DNA of 64,000 nucleotides from Roseateles sp. (GTDB lineage Bacteria; Pseudomonadota; Gammaproteobacteria; Burkholderiales; Burkholderiaceae_C): contig NZ_JAFAGT010000060.1 of NCBI RefSeq assembly GCF_019237615.1, positions 1-64,000 of the forward strand, written 5' to 3'. The first letter of the stretch is position 1. Each line of letters opens with the position of its first letter. A program made the position numbers and the translations under genes. The notes under the pieces are model-generated. The model was not told the origin of the DNA, made no database searches, and worked only from the letters and a program-made list of their open reading frames with translations. Shown one piece after another: positions 17,001 to 25,194 of this stretch.

Positions 17001-17578
17001 AGCGTGGACAGGAAAGGCAGGGCCAGGCGCAGCTCGCTGAGCTCGTGCTGGCGTTGGACGGGGCGGTCATCGAAGACGATGCGGCCTTCGCCGAGCTCGA
17101 TGTTGTAGACGGCGAATTCGGGCTCGGCCGCCTCGGGCTCGCCGGGGGCTGCGGGTTTGGCGGCCAGGCGCTGGATCAGGTCGTCGATGTCGTAACGGCC
17201 CTCGGCCAGGTGCGCGATGCGCAGCTCGGGCCGGGTGAGCGTCAGCGACTCGACGACGGCGCGCCCGTGCAGCAAGGAGCGCAGCGACAGAGCCGCGTCC
17301 AGCTTGGCCAGCGTGAACAGCGGCGGCCGGCCGGCGCCGGGGCCGGCAATGCTGAGGCCTTCCACGACGAGGGCGAGGCGCCAGGGCTGGAAATGAGCCT
17401 CCTCGATGCGGATCGACCGTCCCAGGGCCTGGCTGGCCAGCTCGGCGCCACGGCCGGTGACCCAGCCCGGCAGCGCCAGCGTCACGATCAGCAGCAGCAG
17501 CGTGCCGAGCGCCGACAGGGCGGCGAGGGTCCAGAGGGCGATGCGGGCGGCACGGAACGGGAAGCGGAAGGATGTCAT
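14090..17578 (-). CDS. Large DUF748 (AsmA-like) envelope protein with OmpA-like C-terminus
   Basis: About 1162 residues. An N-terminal membrane anchor (LWTLAALSALGTLLLLIVTLAL, 13-34) leads into a long beta-rich periplasmic part of the AsmA/DUF748 type, with repeats such as LEVKDGRFSAGKD and EHIRVNRGTVDFNDRF. The last 200 residues resemble an OmpA-type fold (IAFLPGSTELSAIDQLDRIA). AsmA-like proteins are thought to bridge the periplasm and move phospholipids to the outer membrane. The start is the ATG of MTSFRFPF; the open frame upstream runs through the divergent YdcF gene. It is followed directly by msrA. Confidence 0.85.
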   Translation of the reverse strand: MTSFRFPFRAARIALWTLAALSALGTLLLLIVTLALPGWVTGRGAELASQALGRSIRIEEAHFQPWRLALVVEGLSIAGPGAGRPPLFTLAKLDAALSLRSLLHGRAVVESLTLTRPELRIAHLAEGRYDIDDLIQRLAAKPAAPGEPEAAEPEFAVYNIELGEGRIVFDDRPVQRQHELSELRLALPFLSTLPADVEAKVRPHLSGQLDGVAFDSRAEALPFAEDASARLSFKFAGLDLAPLAAYVPASAPLRLGSGRLDVDLAVDFAERPKQPPGVKLSGGVQLHDLALTQPDGQPLLGFKHLNLPLADVQPLRRQLGFGQILLESPEARWVQLPAGQGGAAGPASPPWQVSVAGLEVKDGRFSAGKDLVLDAIQLKLGTAAWPLKAPAQLDASLQLDRATLSAKARLAPELLEADAELNGLALERLAAWLPLPAGARLTAELSTRAGLRVKNPLAEGAAERAELTLAELHVGDARLSLPGSPRLLTLASARLDKASVEPATHSISLGMLSLDAPRAQFARERDGRLNLAALLQPAGAATGPAAGPGWKLQLAGLSVERGALRWHDAAVPAGMTPVALAVEPLRLQLGALSWPAKAMVPAQLSGQLAALGANDRPVAASAGSLQWSGRLGLAPLSASGSLQTKALPLQLLNAYLDPAWGLHLQRAELGLRTTVNASQQAGGGWSASADGDVRVGPLAVQQARSVDGERVVGEDLLSWQMLQLDGLKLALAPGAPPRLAVREAQLDDAYARLIVNEQGRFNLRDIGPADAASAPAAAAASAPAPEFAAEHIRVNRGTVDFNDRFVRPHYSARLTDLQGSLGAFSSTSPQMAPLTLRGKIAGTGLLEIDGQLKPGAPLAMDVAANATDIELAPLSPYAGKYAGYAIERGKLSTKVRYKVEPGGQLVASNQIILNQLTFGDKVDSPDATTLPVRFAVALLKDRNGVIDVNLPVSGSLNDPDFSVGGLVWKLILNLIGKALTSPFALFSGSDNPEEAQIAFLPGSTELSAIDQLDRIAKLLVDKPGVQLTLTGWAGIAAENQPIREQRLAQALRAENALLTNPAPDAALRRLYQASKLPNKPKNLIGLPKDLPPEQMRGLLLGSYAVDDEALRQLAVARATAVRDALLARGAPNARVFVAAPKLCDQGCDETWRPHVELSLGAH

Positions 17579-17617
17579 CACAGCGGACGCATTATTGATG
17601 TCAGCGATGATGCCGGG

Positions 17618-18409
17618 GTGAACCTCGCCCTCGATTACTCCGGTTTCAAGACCCTGGTGCTGGCGGTCGTTCTGCCTCCAGCGCCGCTGCTGCTTCTGGC
17701 CGCATGGGGCGGTTGGCGGCTCAGGCGCGGCCGGCGCTTCGGCGGGGCCTTGCTGGCGCTGGCGCTGACCGGGGTGTGGCTGTCGGGCACCGAAGCTGCC
17801 GGCGAGCTGCTGAGCCGGGTCGTCGGGCAGCCCGCGCTGCTGCCGCCGAGCCAGGTCGACGCCCTGCGCGGCCGCCAGGATGGTGCCGTGCTGGTGCTGG
17901 GTGCCGGCGTGCGGCGGCTGGCGCCGGAGTTCGGTGGCGGCGCCCCGACACGACTCACGGCCGAACGCCTGGCCTATGGCGTCTGGCTGGCCCGGCGCAG
18001 CGGCTGGCCACTGGGGTTCACGGGTGGGATTGGCTGGACGGCGGGCCAGCTGAGGCAGCCCGAGGCCGTGATCGTCGCCCGGGTGGCCGCCGAGGATTAC
18101 CGCCTGCCGCTGCGCTGGGCCGAGGCCAGTTCGCGCGACACGCGCGAGAACGCGGCCCACACGCTGCCCATGCTGGCGGCGGCGGGCGTGAAGGAGGTGA
18201 TCCTCGTCACGCACGAGACCCATATGCGTCGCGCGCTGCGCGCCTTCGAGGCGGAGGCCGCGCCACTGGGCCTGCGGGTGCTGCCGGCACCCGTGGGGCT
18301 GCGCGAGGATGCGCTGAGCAGCTTTGACGACTGGTGCCCGTCCGTCGACGGTTTTGAGCGCGTGCGCTACATCGCCTACGAGGCGCTGGCCTGGTGGGCG
18401 GGGCGTTGA
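17618..18409 (+). CDS. YdcF/ElyC-like DUF218 membrane protein
   Basis: About 263 residues from a GTG. Two hydrophobic segments at the N-terminus (LVLAVVLPPAPLLLLAAW and FGGALLALALTGVWL) anchor a DUF218 domain: VLVLGAGV, TAERLAYGVWLARR, SSRDTRENA with the conserved Arg/Asn, and VILVTHETHMRRAL. Relatives SanA and ElyC act in envelope or peptidoglycan-precursor homeostasis in E. coli. It is divergent from the DUF748 gene with 39 bases between starts. In-frame ATG codons are lacking, which is why a GTG is chosen; the site before it is weak. Confidence 0.75.
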   Translation: MNLALDYSGFKTLVLAVVLPPAPLLLLAAWGGWRLRRGRRFGGALLALALTGVWLSGTEAAGELLSRVVGQPALLPPSQVDALRGRQDGAVLVLGAGVRRLAPEFGGGAPTRLTAERLAYGVWLARRSGWPLGFTGGIGWTAGQLRQPEAVIVARVAAEDYRLPLRWAEASSRDTRENAAHTLPMLAAAGVKEVILVTHETHMRRALRAFEAEAAPLGLRVLPAPVGLREDALSSFDDWCPSVDGFERVRYIAYEALAWWAGR

Positions 18410-18423
18410 GGCGTCGAATATAG

Positions 18424-18455
18424 AAACCCCGCCGGGCTTTCAGGCCGGGCGGGGT
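18424..18455 (-). terminator. Intrinsic terminator of ubiD
   Basis: On the minus strand ACCCCGCC pairs with GGCGGGGT around a GC-rich inner stem, and is followed by TTTCTATATT. It lies about 90 bases after the ubiD stop, between the convergent ubiD and YdcF-like genes. It lacks a T-run in the plus direction. Confidence 0.65.
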
Positions 18456-18547
18456 GGGTGGCGATGCCACCTTGGGGCTCCAGGGCGATCTGCCGAGGGG
18501 CTCCTGGCGCGCAAAGATTGCGCCAGAGGGTTTGCCTCAAAAGGCCC

Positions 18548-20107
18548 TCAAACAGTAGGCGAGCCAGCTTCCTGCTTCAAGAAGAGTTGCCCGAATAGCG
18601 CATCGGCGCGCGCCGTGATCTCGGGAGGCAGGCTGATGCCGCGACCCCATTCGCGCGAGGTTTCGCCGGGCCATTTGTTGGTGGCGTCCAGCCCCATCTT
18701 GCCGCCCAGGCCGCTGACGGGCGAGGCGAAGTCGAGATAGTCGATGGGCGTGTTGTCGACCAGCGTGGTGTCGCGCACCGGGTCCATGCGGGTGGTGATG
18801 GCCCAGATGACTTCCTGCCAGTTGCGCGTGTCGATGTCGTCGTCGACGACGACGATGAACTTGGTGTACATGAACTGGCGCAGGAAGCTCCAGATGCCGA
18901 ACATCAGCCGTTTGGCATGACCGGGGTAGGACTTCTTGATGGACACGACGGCCATGCGATAGCTGCAGCCCTCGGGCGGCAGGTAGAAGTCGACGATCTC
19001 CGGGAACTGCTTCTGCAGGATGGGTACGAAGACCTCGTTGAGCGCGACGCCCAGGATGGCGGGCTCGTCCGGCGGCTTGCCGGTGTAGGTGGAATGGTAG
19101 ATCGGGTTGCTGCGCTGGGTCTGGCGCGTGACCTCGAAGACGGGGAACCAGTCCTGCTCGTTGTAATAGCCGGTGTGATCGCCGAACGGGCCTTCCAGCG
19201 CATGCAGATAGCCGTCCTTCTCCTTCAGCGGCACGCCGCGCTCGCTGACGCCGGTGAAGCCTGGCGCGGCGGGCGGAATATGGCCTTCCAGCACGATCTC
19301 GGCCGACGCCGGCGCCTGCAGCGGCTGGCCCCGGCCCACGCCGGTGTTGACCAGTTCCGTACGCGAGCCACGCAACAGGCCGGCGAACTGGTACTCCGAG
19401 AGGGCATCGGGCACGGGCGTCACGGCACCGAGGATGGTGGCCGGGTCCGCTCCCAGGGCCACGGCGATGGGGAAGGGCTCGCCCGGGTGGGCCAGCGCGA
19501 AATCGCGGAAATCCAGCGCGCCGCCGCGGTGCGCAAGCCAGCGCATGATGACCTGGCGGGGGCCAATGAGCTGCTGGCGGTAGATGCCGAGGTTCTGGCG
19601 AGGCCTCGCCGGACCGCGCGTGATGACCAGACCCCACGTGATCAGGGGGGCGGCGTCGTCCGGCCAGCAGGTCTGGATGGGCAGGCGGCCCAGGTCGATG
19701 TCGCCGGACTCCAGCACCTCTTCCTGGCAGGCCGCGCGGCGCTGAACGGCGGGCTTCATGTCCCACAGCGCCTTGGCCATCTGCAACAGCTTTCCGGCGT
19801 CCTTCAGGCCCTTGGGCGGCTCGGGCTCCTTGAGGCTGGCGAGCACCCTCCCCACGTCCCTCAGATCGGCCAGGGACTCAGCGCCCATGCCGAGTGCGAC
19901 TCGACGCGTCGTCCCGAAAAGATTCGTCAAGGCGGGCGAGGAAAACCCGGCCGGCGCCTCGAACAGCAGGGCCGGTCCGCCGGCACGCAGCACCCGGTCG
20001 CTGAGGGCCGTCATCTCCAGCACGGGCGAGACTTTTTCACGCACGCGCTTGAGCTCGCCAAGGCCTTCCAGGCCGGCGATGAAGTCCCGCAGGTCGCTGT
20101 ATTTCAT
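18548..20107 (-). CDS. ubiD: 4-hydroxy-3-polyprenylbenzoate decarboxylase
   Basis: A protein of about 519 residues of the UbiD family. It removes the carboxyl group of the ubiquinone ring precursor with prenylated FMN made by UbiX. The N-terminus ([20 protein letters not shown]) and the segments [41 protein letters not shown] and [17 protein letters not shown] are typical of proteobacterial UbiD. The start is the ATG of MKYSDLRD, fitting family length; the open frame extends 45 codons upstream without similarity. ubiX is not in the window. Confidence 0.93.
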   Translation of the reverse strand: MKYSDLRDFIAGLEGLGELKRVREKVSPVLEMTALSDRVLRAGGPALLFEAPAGFSSPALTNLFGTTRRVALGMGAESLADLRDVGRVLASLKEPEPPKGLKDAGKLLQMAKALWDMKPAVQRRAACQEEVLESGDIDLGRLPIQTCWPDDAAPLITWGLVITRGPARPRQNLGIYRQQLIGPRQVIMRWLAHRGGALDFRDFALAHPGEPFPIAVALGADPATILGAVTPVPDALSEYQFAGLLRGSRTELVNTGVGRGQPLQAPASAEIVLEGHIPPAAPGFTGVSERGVPLKEKDGYLHALEGPFGDHTGYYNEQDWFPVFEVTRQTQRSNPIYHSTYTGKPPDEPAILGVALNEVFVPILQKQFPEIVDFYLPPEGCSYRMAVVSIKKSYPGHAKRLMFGIWSFLRQFMYTKFIVVVDDDIDTRNWQEVIWAITTRMDPVRDTTLVDNTPIDYLDFASPVSGLGGKMGLDATNKWPGETSREWGRGISLPPEITARADALFGQLFLKQEAGSPTV

Positions 20108-20140
20108 AACCAAAAGTAGTTTAGAAGTGTTGAAACAGCC

Positions 20141-20168
20141 TTGACGGGTTATCTTCGGCTCGTAAAAT
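20141..20168 (+). promoter_or_regulatory. Sigma-70-type promoter for the lytic transglycosylase gene
   Basis: TTGACG, 16 bases, TAAAAT: a near-consensus pair in otherwise GC-rich DNA, pointing at the transglycosylase gene, whose start is about 150 bases downstream of the predicted transcription start. Confidence 0.55.
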
Positions 20169-20326
20169 TCGCGGCTTCGGGTTTCCACTGAAGCCCAACC
20201 GGCCGGGTCCTCCGGGCACAGAGATGCCACAGGCCAGAGCAATCGACCGGGAAATTATCACCGTCGCTCCACCCAGACCGCCTCGCAACGGCGGCAACCT
20301 GAGGTAGGCGCGGCACAAGGAGTCGC

Positions 20327-21172
20327 ATGACGACACGTCAAGACCTGTTCAGCCTGGCTCGCCACACGCGGGATTCGGCGTCGCTGTTCGTGAAGGACAT
20401 CGGCAACGGCCTGCTCGTGGTCAGCCACAACACGCTGGCCCTCCTCGGGCTCGCCGTGGTGGCGGTGCTGCTGGTGTTCACGAGCCAGGCGGGCCTGCGC
20501 GAGAAGCTGGAGTCCGCCACGCTGGGTTGGCTGCACGCCCGCCAGGAGGCGCGCGCTGAGGCCGACGGCAGCGCGCTGCTGGTGCCGGCCGAGCCCGAGG
20601 CCATAGCCCGTGCCACCGCCACCGACCCGCGCGGGCTCAGCCGCCAGCAGGCCGCCGTGGCCCATTGGCTGGCGCGCCGCTACCGCGTGGCGCCCGAGCC
20701 CGTCAGCCGGCTGGTGCAGGAGGCCTGGGCCGTGGGCCAGCGCGCCAAGGTGGAGCCGACGCTGATCCTTTCCATCATGGCCATCGAATCGGGCTTCAAC
20801 CCCTTCGCACAGAGCTCCGTCGGCGCTCAAGGCCTGATGCAGGTCATGACCCGGGTGCACGACGACAAGTACGAGGCCTTCGGCGGCACGCTCGCGGCCT
20901 TCGACCCGGTCACCAATCTGCGCGTGGGCGTGCAGGTGCTCAAGGAATGCATCCAGCGCGCAGGCAGCCTGGACGAGGGCCTGCGCTACTACGTCGGCGC
21001 CGCCAACCTGGCGGACGACACCGGGTACACCGCCCGCGTGATGGCCGAGCACGACCTGCTCAAGGCCGTGGCCGCCGGCCGCGCTGTCCCGGCCAATGCC
21101 GCCGCGCGCCCGCTGCGCGAGGCGGCGTCGGCGCCCACTGGCGAATCTGCTCAGGTGGCCTTGCTGCGCTGA
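20327..21172 (+). CDS. Membrane-anchored lytic transglycosylase (SLT domain)
   Basis: A 281-residue protein with one membrane helix ([15 protein letters not shown], about 43-57) and a C-terminal SLT domain. The catalytic Glu lies in [13 protein letters not shown] (about E154), followed by [10 protein letters not shown] and the RYYVGA loop in place of the usual AYNAG. These enzymes cleave glycan strands of peptidoglycan, leaving anhydromuramic ends. It stands alone between the ubiD promoter region and glyA. Confidence 0.88.
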   Translation: MTTRQDLFSLARHTRDSASLFVKDIGNGLLVVSHNTLALLGLAVVAVLLVFTSQAGLREKLESATLGWLHARQEARAEADGSALLVPAEPEAIARATATDPRGLSRQQAAVAHWLARRYRVAPEPVSRLVQEAWAVGQRAKVEPTLILSIMAIESGFNPFAQSSVGAQGLMQVMTRVHDDKYEAFGGTLAAFDPVTNLRVGVQVLKECIQRAGSLDEGLRYYVGAANLADDTGYTARVMAEHDLLKAVAAGRAVPANAAARPLREAASAPTGESAQVALLR

Positions 21173-21186
21173 CTTACACTGCCGGT

Positions 21187-21288
21187 TCACGCGACTGGCG
21201 ATCAGGGTCACGAGCTGACCCGAGGTGGGCCACCACCGGGGAGCGTGAGGCGGTTCCAAGGAGCCGCTGTCAGCCGTTCGCCTGGGCA
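21187..21288 (+). promoter_or_regulatory. ZTP (pfl) riboswitch upstream of glyA
   Basis: The leader has the conserved ZTP-riboswitch blocks in order: CGACTGGCG, then CCACCACCGGGGAGC, then CGTTCGCCTGGGCA. TCACGC at the 5' end pairs with GCGTGA after the GGGGAGC block, closing helix P1, and the last block supplies the pseudoknot strand. Known members sense ZTP/ZMP, the alarmone of 10-formyl-tetrahydrofolate shortage, and switch on one-carbon genes such as glyA. About 60 bases remain between the aptamer and the glyA ATG for the expression platform. Confidence 0.9.
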
Positions 21289-21351
21289 GCCCTGGACGTC
21301 GCGCCTGCCGCGATCGCCTGGGACTCACCGCCTGACCTTCGGAACACCAGC

Positions 21352-22605
21352 ATGTTTGACCGCACCACCTCCACCCTCGCCCTGGTCGACCCCGAGCTCT
21401 GGACCGCCGTCCAGAACGAGAACCGCCGCCAGGAAGACCACATCGAGCTGATCGCGTCGGAGAACTACACCTCCCCCGCCGTCATGCAGGCCCAGGGCAG
21501 CCAGCTCACCAACAAATACGCCGAGGGCTACCCGGGCAAGCGCTACTACGGTGGCTGCGAGTACGTGGACGTCGCCGAGCAACTCGCCATCGACCGCGTC
21601 AAGCAGCTCTTCGGCGCCGAATACGCCAATGTGCAGCCCAACTCCGGCTCCCAGGCCAACCAGGGCGTGTTCTTCGCGCTGCTGCAGCCCGGCGACACCA
21701 TCATGGGCATGAGCCTGGCCGAAGGCGGCCACCTGACCCACGGCATGGCGCTGAACATGAGCGGCAAGTGGTTCAACGTCATCAGCTACGGCCTGGACGC
21801 CAATGAGGCCATCGACTACGACGCGATGGAGGCCCTGGCCCGCGAGAAGAAGCCCAAGCTCATCATCGCCGGCGCCTCCGCCTACTCGCTGCGCATCGAC
21901 TTCGAGCGCTTCGGCAGGATCGCCAAGGAGATCGGTGCCTACTTCATGGTGGACATGGCCCATTACGCCGGCCTCATCGCCGCGGGCGTCTATCCCAACC
22001 CGCTGCCCCACGCCGACGTCGTCACGTCCACCACGCACAAGAGCCTGCGCGGCCCGCGCGGCGGCATCATCCTGACCAACGACGAAGCCATCGCCAAGAA
22101 GATCAACTCGGCGATCTTCCCCGGCATCCAGGGTGGCCCGCTGATGCACGTCATCGCCGGCAAGGCCGTGGCCTTCAAGGAAGCGCTGACGCCGGAGTTC
22201 AAGGCCTACCAGGAACAGGTCGTCAAGAACGCCAAGGTGCTGGCCCAGACGCTGATCGAGCGCGGCCTGCGCATCGTCTCCGGCGGCACCGAGAGCCACG
22301 TCATGCTGGTGGACCTGCGTCCCAAGAACCTGACCGGCAAGGAAGCCGAGGCCATCCTGGGCGCCGCCCACATGACCTGCAACAAGAACGGCATCCCCAA
22401 CGACCCGCAGAAGCCCATGGTCACCAGCGGCATCCGCCTGGGCACGCCGGCCATGACCACGCGTGGCTTCAAGGAGGAGCAGGTGCGCCAGACGGCCCAC
22501 CTGATCGCCGACGTGCTGGACAAGCCGCACGACGAGGCCAATCTGGCCGCCGTGCGCGCCAAGGTGGCCGCACTGACGGCAGCCTTCCCGGTCTACCGCG
22601 GCTGA
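21352..22605 (+). CDS. glyA: Serine hydroxymethyltransferase
   Basis: A 417-residue PLP enzyme, the same length as E. coli GlyA. It converts serine and tetrahydrofolate to glycine and methylene-tetrahydrofolate. The PLP lysine is in [15 protein letters not shown] (about K229); [28 protein letters not shown] and [12 protein letters not shown] are family landmarks. The start MFDRTTST follows the ZTP riboswitch, which ties expression to one-carbon supply. nrdR follows two bases after the stop, so they form one operon. Confidence 0.97.
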   Translation: MFDRTTSTLALVDPELWTAVQNENRRQEDHIELIASENYTSPAVMQAQGSQLTNKYAEGYPGKRYYGGCEYVDVAEQLAIDRVKQLFGAEYANVQPNSGSQANQGVFFALLQPGDTIMGMSLAEGGHLTHGMALNMSGKWFNVISYGLDANEAIDYDAMEALAREKKPKLIIAGASAYSLRIDFERFGRIAKEIGAYFMVDMAHYAGLIAAGVYPNPLPHADVVTSTTHKSLRGPRGGIILTNDEAIAKKINSAIFPGIQGGPLMHVIAGKAVAFKEALTPEFKAYQEQVVKNAKVLAQTLIERGLRIVSGGTESHVMLVDLRPKNLTGKEAEAILGAAHMTCNKNGIPNDPQKPMVTSGIRLGTPAMTTRGFKEEQVRQTAHLIADVLDKPHDEANLAAVRAKVAALTAAFPVYRG

Positions 22606-22607
22606 CG

Positions 22608-23051
22608 GTGCGCTGCCCGTTCTGCTCTCACACCGAAACCCAGGTCTCCGAAACCCGGGAGTCGGATGAGGGCGACGTCGTCCGCCGGCGGCGCCGCTGC
22701 CTGTCGTGCGACAAGCGCTTCACGACCTATGAGCGGGCCGACATCACCCTGCCCTCGGTCGTCAAGAAGGACGGCCGGCGCGCCGATTTCGACTCCGCCA
22801 AGCTGCGTGCCTCCATGCAGCTGGCGCTGCGCAAGCGGCCGGTCAGCGTCGAGCAGATCGACGCCGCGCTGAACCGCATCGAGGAGAAGCTGCTGGCCAG
22901 CGGCGCGCGCGAGATCGCATCGACGCGGCTGGGCGAGCTGGTCATGCGCGAACTCAAGCGCATCGACAAGGTGGCCTATGTGCGCTTCGCGTCGGTCTAC
23001 CGCAGCTTCGAGGACGTCGACGAGTTCCGGCAGCTGATCCGCGAGATCTGA
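22608..23051 (+). CDS. nrdR: Transcriptional repressor NrdR
   Basis: A 147-residue regulator of ribonucleotide reductase genes. The zinc ribbon has Cys3/Cys6 and Cys31/Cys34 (MRCPFC and RRCLSC), followed by an ATP-cone that senses nucleotides ([16 protein letters not shown]). Starts with GTG, as MRCPFC must be the N-terminus for the zinc ribbon to be complete. It is coupled to glyA, a common order in beta- and gammaproteobacteria. Confidence 0.96.
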   Translation: MRCPFCSHTETQVSETRESDEGDVVRRRRRCLSCDKRFTTYERADITLPSVVKKDGRRADFDSAKLRASMQLALRKRPVSVEQIDAALNRIEEKLLASGAREIASTRLGELVMRELKRIDKVAYVRFASVYRSFEDVDEFRQLIREI

Positions 23052-23408
23052 CCCGGGTTGGCCCTGATTCTCTTCGGAGAGGGCGAGTGGGTGATGGCCC
23101 AACAGGCCCAGACGCCGGGGCTCCAGCATCGCCAGGGCCTGGTAACGCAGGTTGGCGGCATCGAGCTGGGCCTGGTAACGCAGGTTGGCGGCATCGAGCT
23201 GGGCCTGAGCGGCGGTTCGGTGATCCGTCAGGTCGCCGCCCTCGCCGCATCCCGGATGCGCAACTGCGCCGTCGGCGCCGGGATGGGCAATATCCCCAGG
23301 TTCGCCTGAGCCCCTCATTCGCGGTGGTCGCCGACCGGCGGCGCGACTCGGCGGATGAGCGGCGCGGGTGAACCAGGGTCGCCATCGATGCCTGCCGAGA
23401 ATCATTCG
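23052..23408 (+). other. Intergenic region between nrdR and the minor pilin genes
   Basis: About 357 bases with no convincing gene. It carries a 33-bp tandem duplication (listed separately). Read on the minus strand, the duplicated block gives in-frame repeats of QLDAANLRYQA, but that frame continues into nrdR in the opposite sense and has no start signal, so I do not call it a gene. The pilin promoter is presumably here but no clear -35/-10 pair was seen. Confidence 0.5.
23141..23206. repeat. Two exact 33-bp tandem repeats
   Basis: The 33-base unit beginning ggtaacgcaggttggcggca occurs twice in immediate succession, and the six bases before the first copy (gggcct) match the unit's end. The unit length is a multiple of three. 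It lies in the gap after nrdR. The exactness suggests a recent duplication and possible copy-number variation. Confidence 0.9.
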
Positions 23409-23882
23409 ATGCGCATGCCTCGTCGCCCACGTCGCCAAGGCTTCAGCCTGATCGAGCTGATGGTCGCGCTCGCCGTTGCCGGCATCCTTGCCGCCATTGC
23501 CTACCCGGCCTATACCTCCCAGTTGCAGCGCGGCCGGCGGGCCGACGCCATCGCCGCGCTGTCGGCCGTCATGCAGGCCCAGGAGCGATTTCGCAGCAAC
23601 GTCAGTAACTATGCGTCGTCGCTGAATTCCCTGAACATCAACATTTCAGACATCACGCCGCACTACCAGGTCAGCCTGAGTGGCGTCGGGAACCCAGCGG
23701 CTTTCTCGACCGGCTATATCGCGACGGCGACGCCGGTGCCTGGCGGCAAGCAGGCACGCGACTCCGCCTGCAAGAGCTTCACGGTGACCCTGAACCGTGC
23801 GACCCCCACGTATACCGCGTTGGGGGACCCCGACAACAGCGGGTCCGACCGGGACACCAGAGCACTCTGCTGGCCCAATTGA
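23409..23882 (+). CDS. Type IV pilin-like protein (PilE family)
   Basis: About 157 residues. A short basic leader (MRMPRRPRRQG) precedes the prepilin peptidase site G-FSLIELMVALAVAG, with the +5 Glu of class III signal peptides. The C-terminal half has two cysteines (DSACKSF and RALCWPN) that would form the disulfide loop of PilE-type pilins. It heads a minor pilin cluster. The ATG just before the leader is chosen; two earlier in-frame starts would add residues atypical for a prepilin leader. Confidence 0.82.
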   Translation: MRMPRRPRRQGFSLIELMVALAVAGILAAIAYPAYTSQLQRGRRADAIAALSAVMQAQERFRSNVSNYASSLNSLNINISDITPHYQVSLSGVGNPAAFSTGYIATATPVPGGKQARDSACKSFTVTLNRATPTYTALGDPDNSGSDRDTRALCWPN

Positions 23883-23884
23883 CC

Positions 23885-24478
23885 ATGCAGAAGCGTTTTC
23901 TTGCGCCGAAGACTCGCCGGTCGGGCCTGACGCTGGTCGAGATCCTGGTCGGGCTGGGCGTGCTGGCAATCCTGCTGGCGGTTGCCGCGCCTTCGATGGC
24001 CGACCTGCTGGAGCGGCGTCGCGTGATTGCCGCCGCCGAGGAGGTCGCGAGCGTCCTCACCTATGCCAAGGCGGAAACCACGTCGACCAATTCCGTGCTG
24101 ACCGTGCGATTCGACCCCGGCACCAGCATGAGCTGCGCCGCCGTCACGACGTCTGCAACGGGCTTCAACAACAGGTGCAAGTGCAATCAGGATCCGGCCC
24201 TGATCTGTCAGGGCGCCGGTGCCGAGCTGTTGCGCCTGTTCCAGTTGCCTGCGGACTACGTGACCTTCGCGGCGGACACGATCGACCACAAATGGCCGGG
24301 CACCTCGTACCAGCTTAAGTTCGGGCGCATGCAGATGGACGTCGCCGCACTGGGGTTCCACGTCGATGTGGTCAGCAAGAAGAAGAAATACACCTTGCGT
24401 GTAGAGGTCAATACGGCCGGCCGGGTAAGGGTTTGCACGCCCGCCGGCGACATGACCGGATACGCAAGATGCGCATGA
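23885..24478 (+). CDS. fimT: GspH/FimT-family minor pseudopilin
   Basis: About 197 residues. The prepilin leader ends RRSG-LTLVEILVGLGVLA, followed by a GspH-type domain with FDPG and three cysteines near residues 85-105 (SCAAV, RCKCNQ). Minor pilins of this group prime type IV pilus assembly at the inner membrane. The ATG three bases after the upstream stop is chosen over the TTG that overlaps it. The next gene overlaps by four bases (ATGA). Confidence 0.78.
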   Translation: MQKRFLAPKTRRSGLTLVEILVGLGVLAILLAVAAPSMADLLERRRVIAAAEEVASVLTYAKAETTSTNSVLTVRFDPGTSMSCAAVTTSATGFNNRCKCNQDPALICQGAGAELLRLFQLPADYVTFAADTIDHKWPGTSYQLKFGRMQMDVAALGFHVDVVSKKKKYTLRVEVNTAGRVRVCTPAGDMTGYARCA

Positions 24479-25194
24479 ATCTCCACCTGCGCCGTGCAAG
24501 CCGCGGCCTGGCCGAGCGGGGCTTGGGCCTGGTCGAGTTGATGGTGGGCATCACCGTCGGGTTGATCGTCGTCGCAGGGGCGACCCTGGTCGCGACACGA
24601 CAGATCACCGAGCATCGCCGGCTGATGCTCGAAGTGCAGATGCAGCAGGATCTGCGGGTCGCGGCCGACCTGCTGCAGCAGGACCTGCGTCGCGCGGGTT
24701 ACCGCGGACTACCGGCCAACGGCGTGTGGGAGCCGGAGCGCAGCGCGGGCACGATCCCGGCCAAGCCCGCGGCGTCCAGCCCGTACACCGTGCTGACGCA
24801 GCCGCAGGGCACGAACGATCTGCTCTACCGCTACGCGCGGCCGCCGGCCGGCACAACCGCCGTCAACACGAGCAATGCGCTGGCCAGCAATGAACAGTCT
24901 GGCATCCGGCTGAGCAACAAGACGCTCTATCTCCAGCTCGGTCAGTCCAATTGGCAGCCCATCACCGATCCGGATGCGGTGCTGATCGAGAACTTCACTC
25001 CCGTCATCAGCACGCAGCAGATCTCGCTGGAGGATGTGTGTGACTGCACCACCGGCGGCGCCTGCCCGACGCTGACCCTGAGGCGCGTGGACGTCACCAT
25101 CCAGGCCGTTTCCAAGTCGGATCGCAACGTCAAGCGCACCTTGCGGGTCAGCGAAAAGATCCGCGCCGACCTTGTCGACGGGGTCTGCCAATGA
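24475..25194 (+). CDS. pilW: PilW-family minor pilin
   Basis: About 239 residues. The leader ends ERG-LGLVELMVGITVGL, the prepilin cleavage pattern, and the sequence LQQDLRRAGYRGLP (around residue 65) is characteristic of PilW. A cysteine-rich loop (DVCDCTTGGACPT) follows. PilW belongs to the minor pilin priming complex with FimT, PilV and PilX. Coupled at both ends by ATGA overlaps. An ATG two codons earlier is equally possible. Confidence 0.82.
   Translation: MNLHLRRASRGLAERGLGLVELMVGITVGLIVVAGATLVATRQITEHRRLMLEVQMQQDLRVAADLLQQDLRRAGYRGLPANGVWEPERSAGTIPAKPAASSPYTVLTQPQGTNDLLYRYARPPAGTTAVNTSNALASNEQSGIRLSNKTLYLQLGQSNWQPITDPDAVLIENFTPVISTQQISLEDVCDCTTGGACPTLTLRRVDVTIQAVSKSDRNVKRTLRVSEKIRADLVDGVCQ

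Noticed and set aside
22593-23438. Minus-strand frame with QLDAANLRYQA repeats near nrdR
   Set aside because: The repeat comes from the DNA duplication, the frame runs antisense through nrdR, and no start signal is visible.
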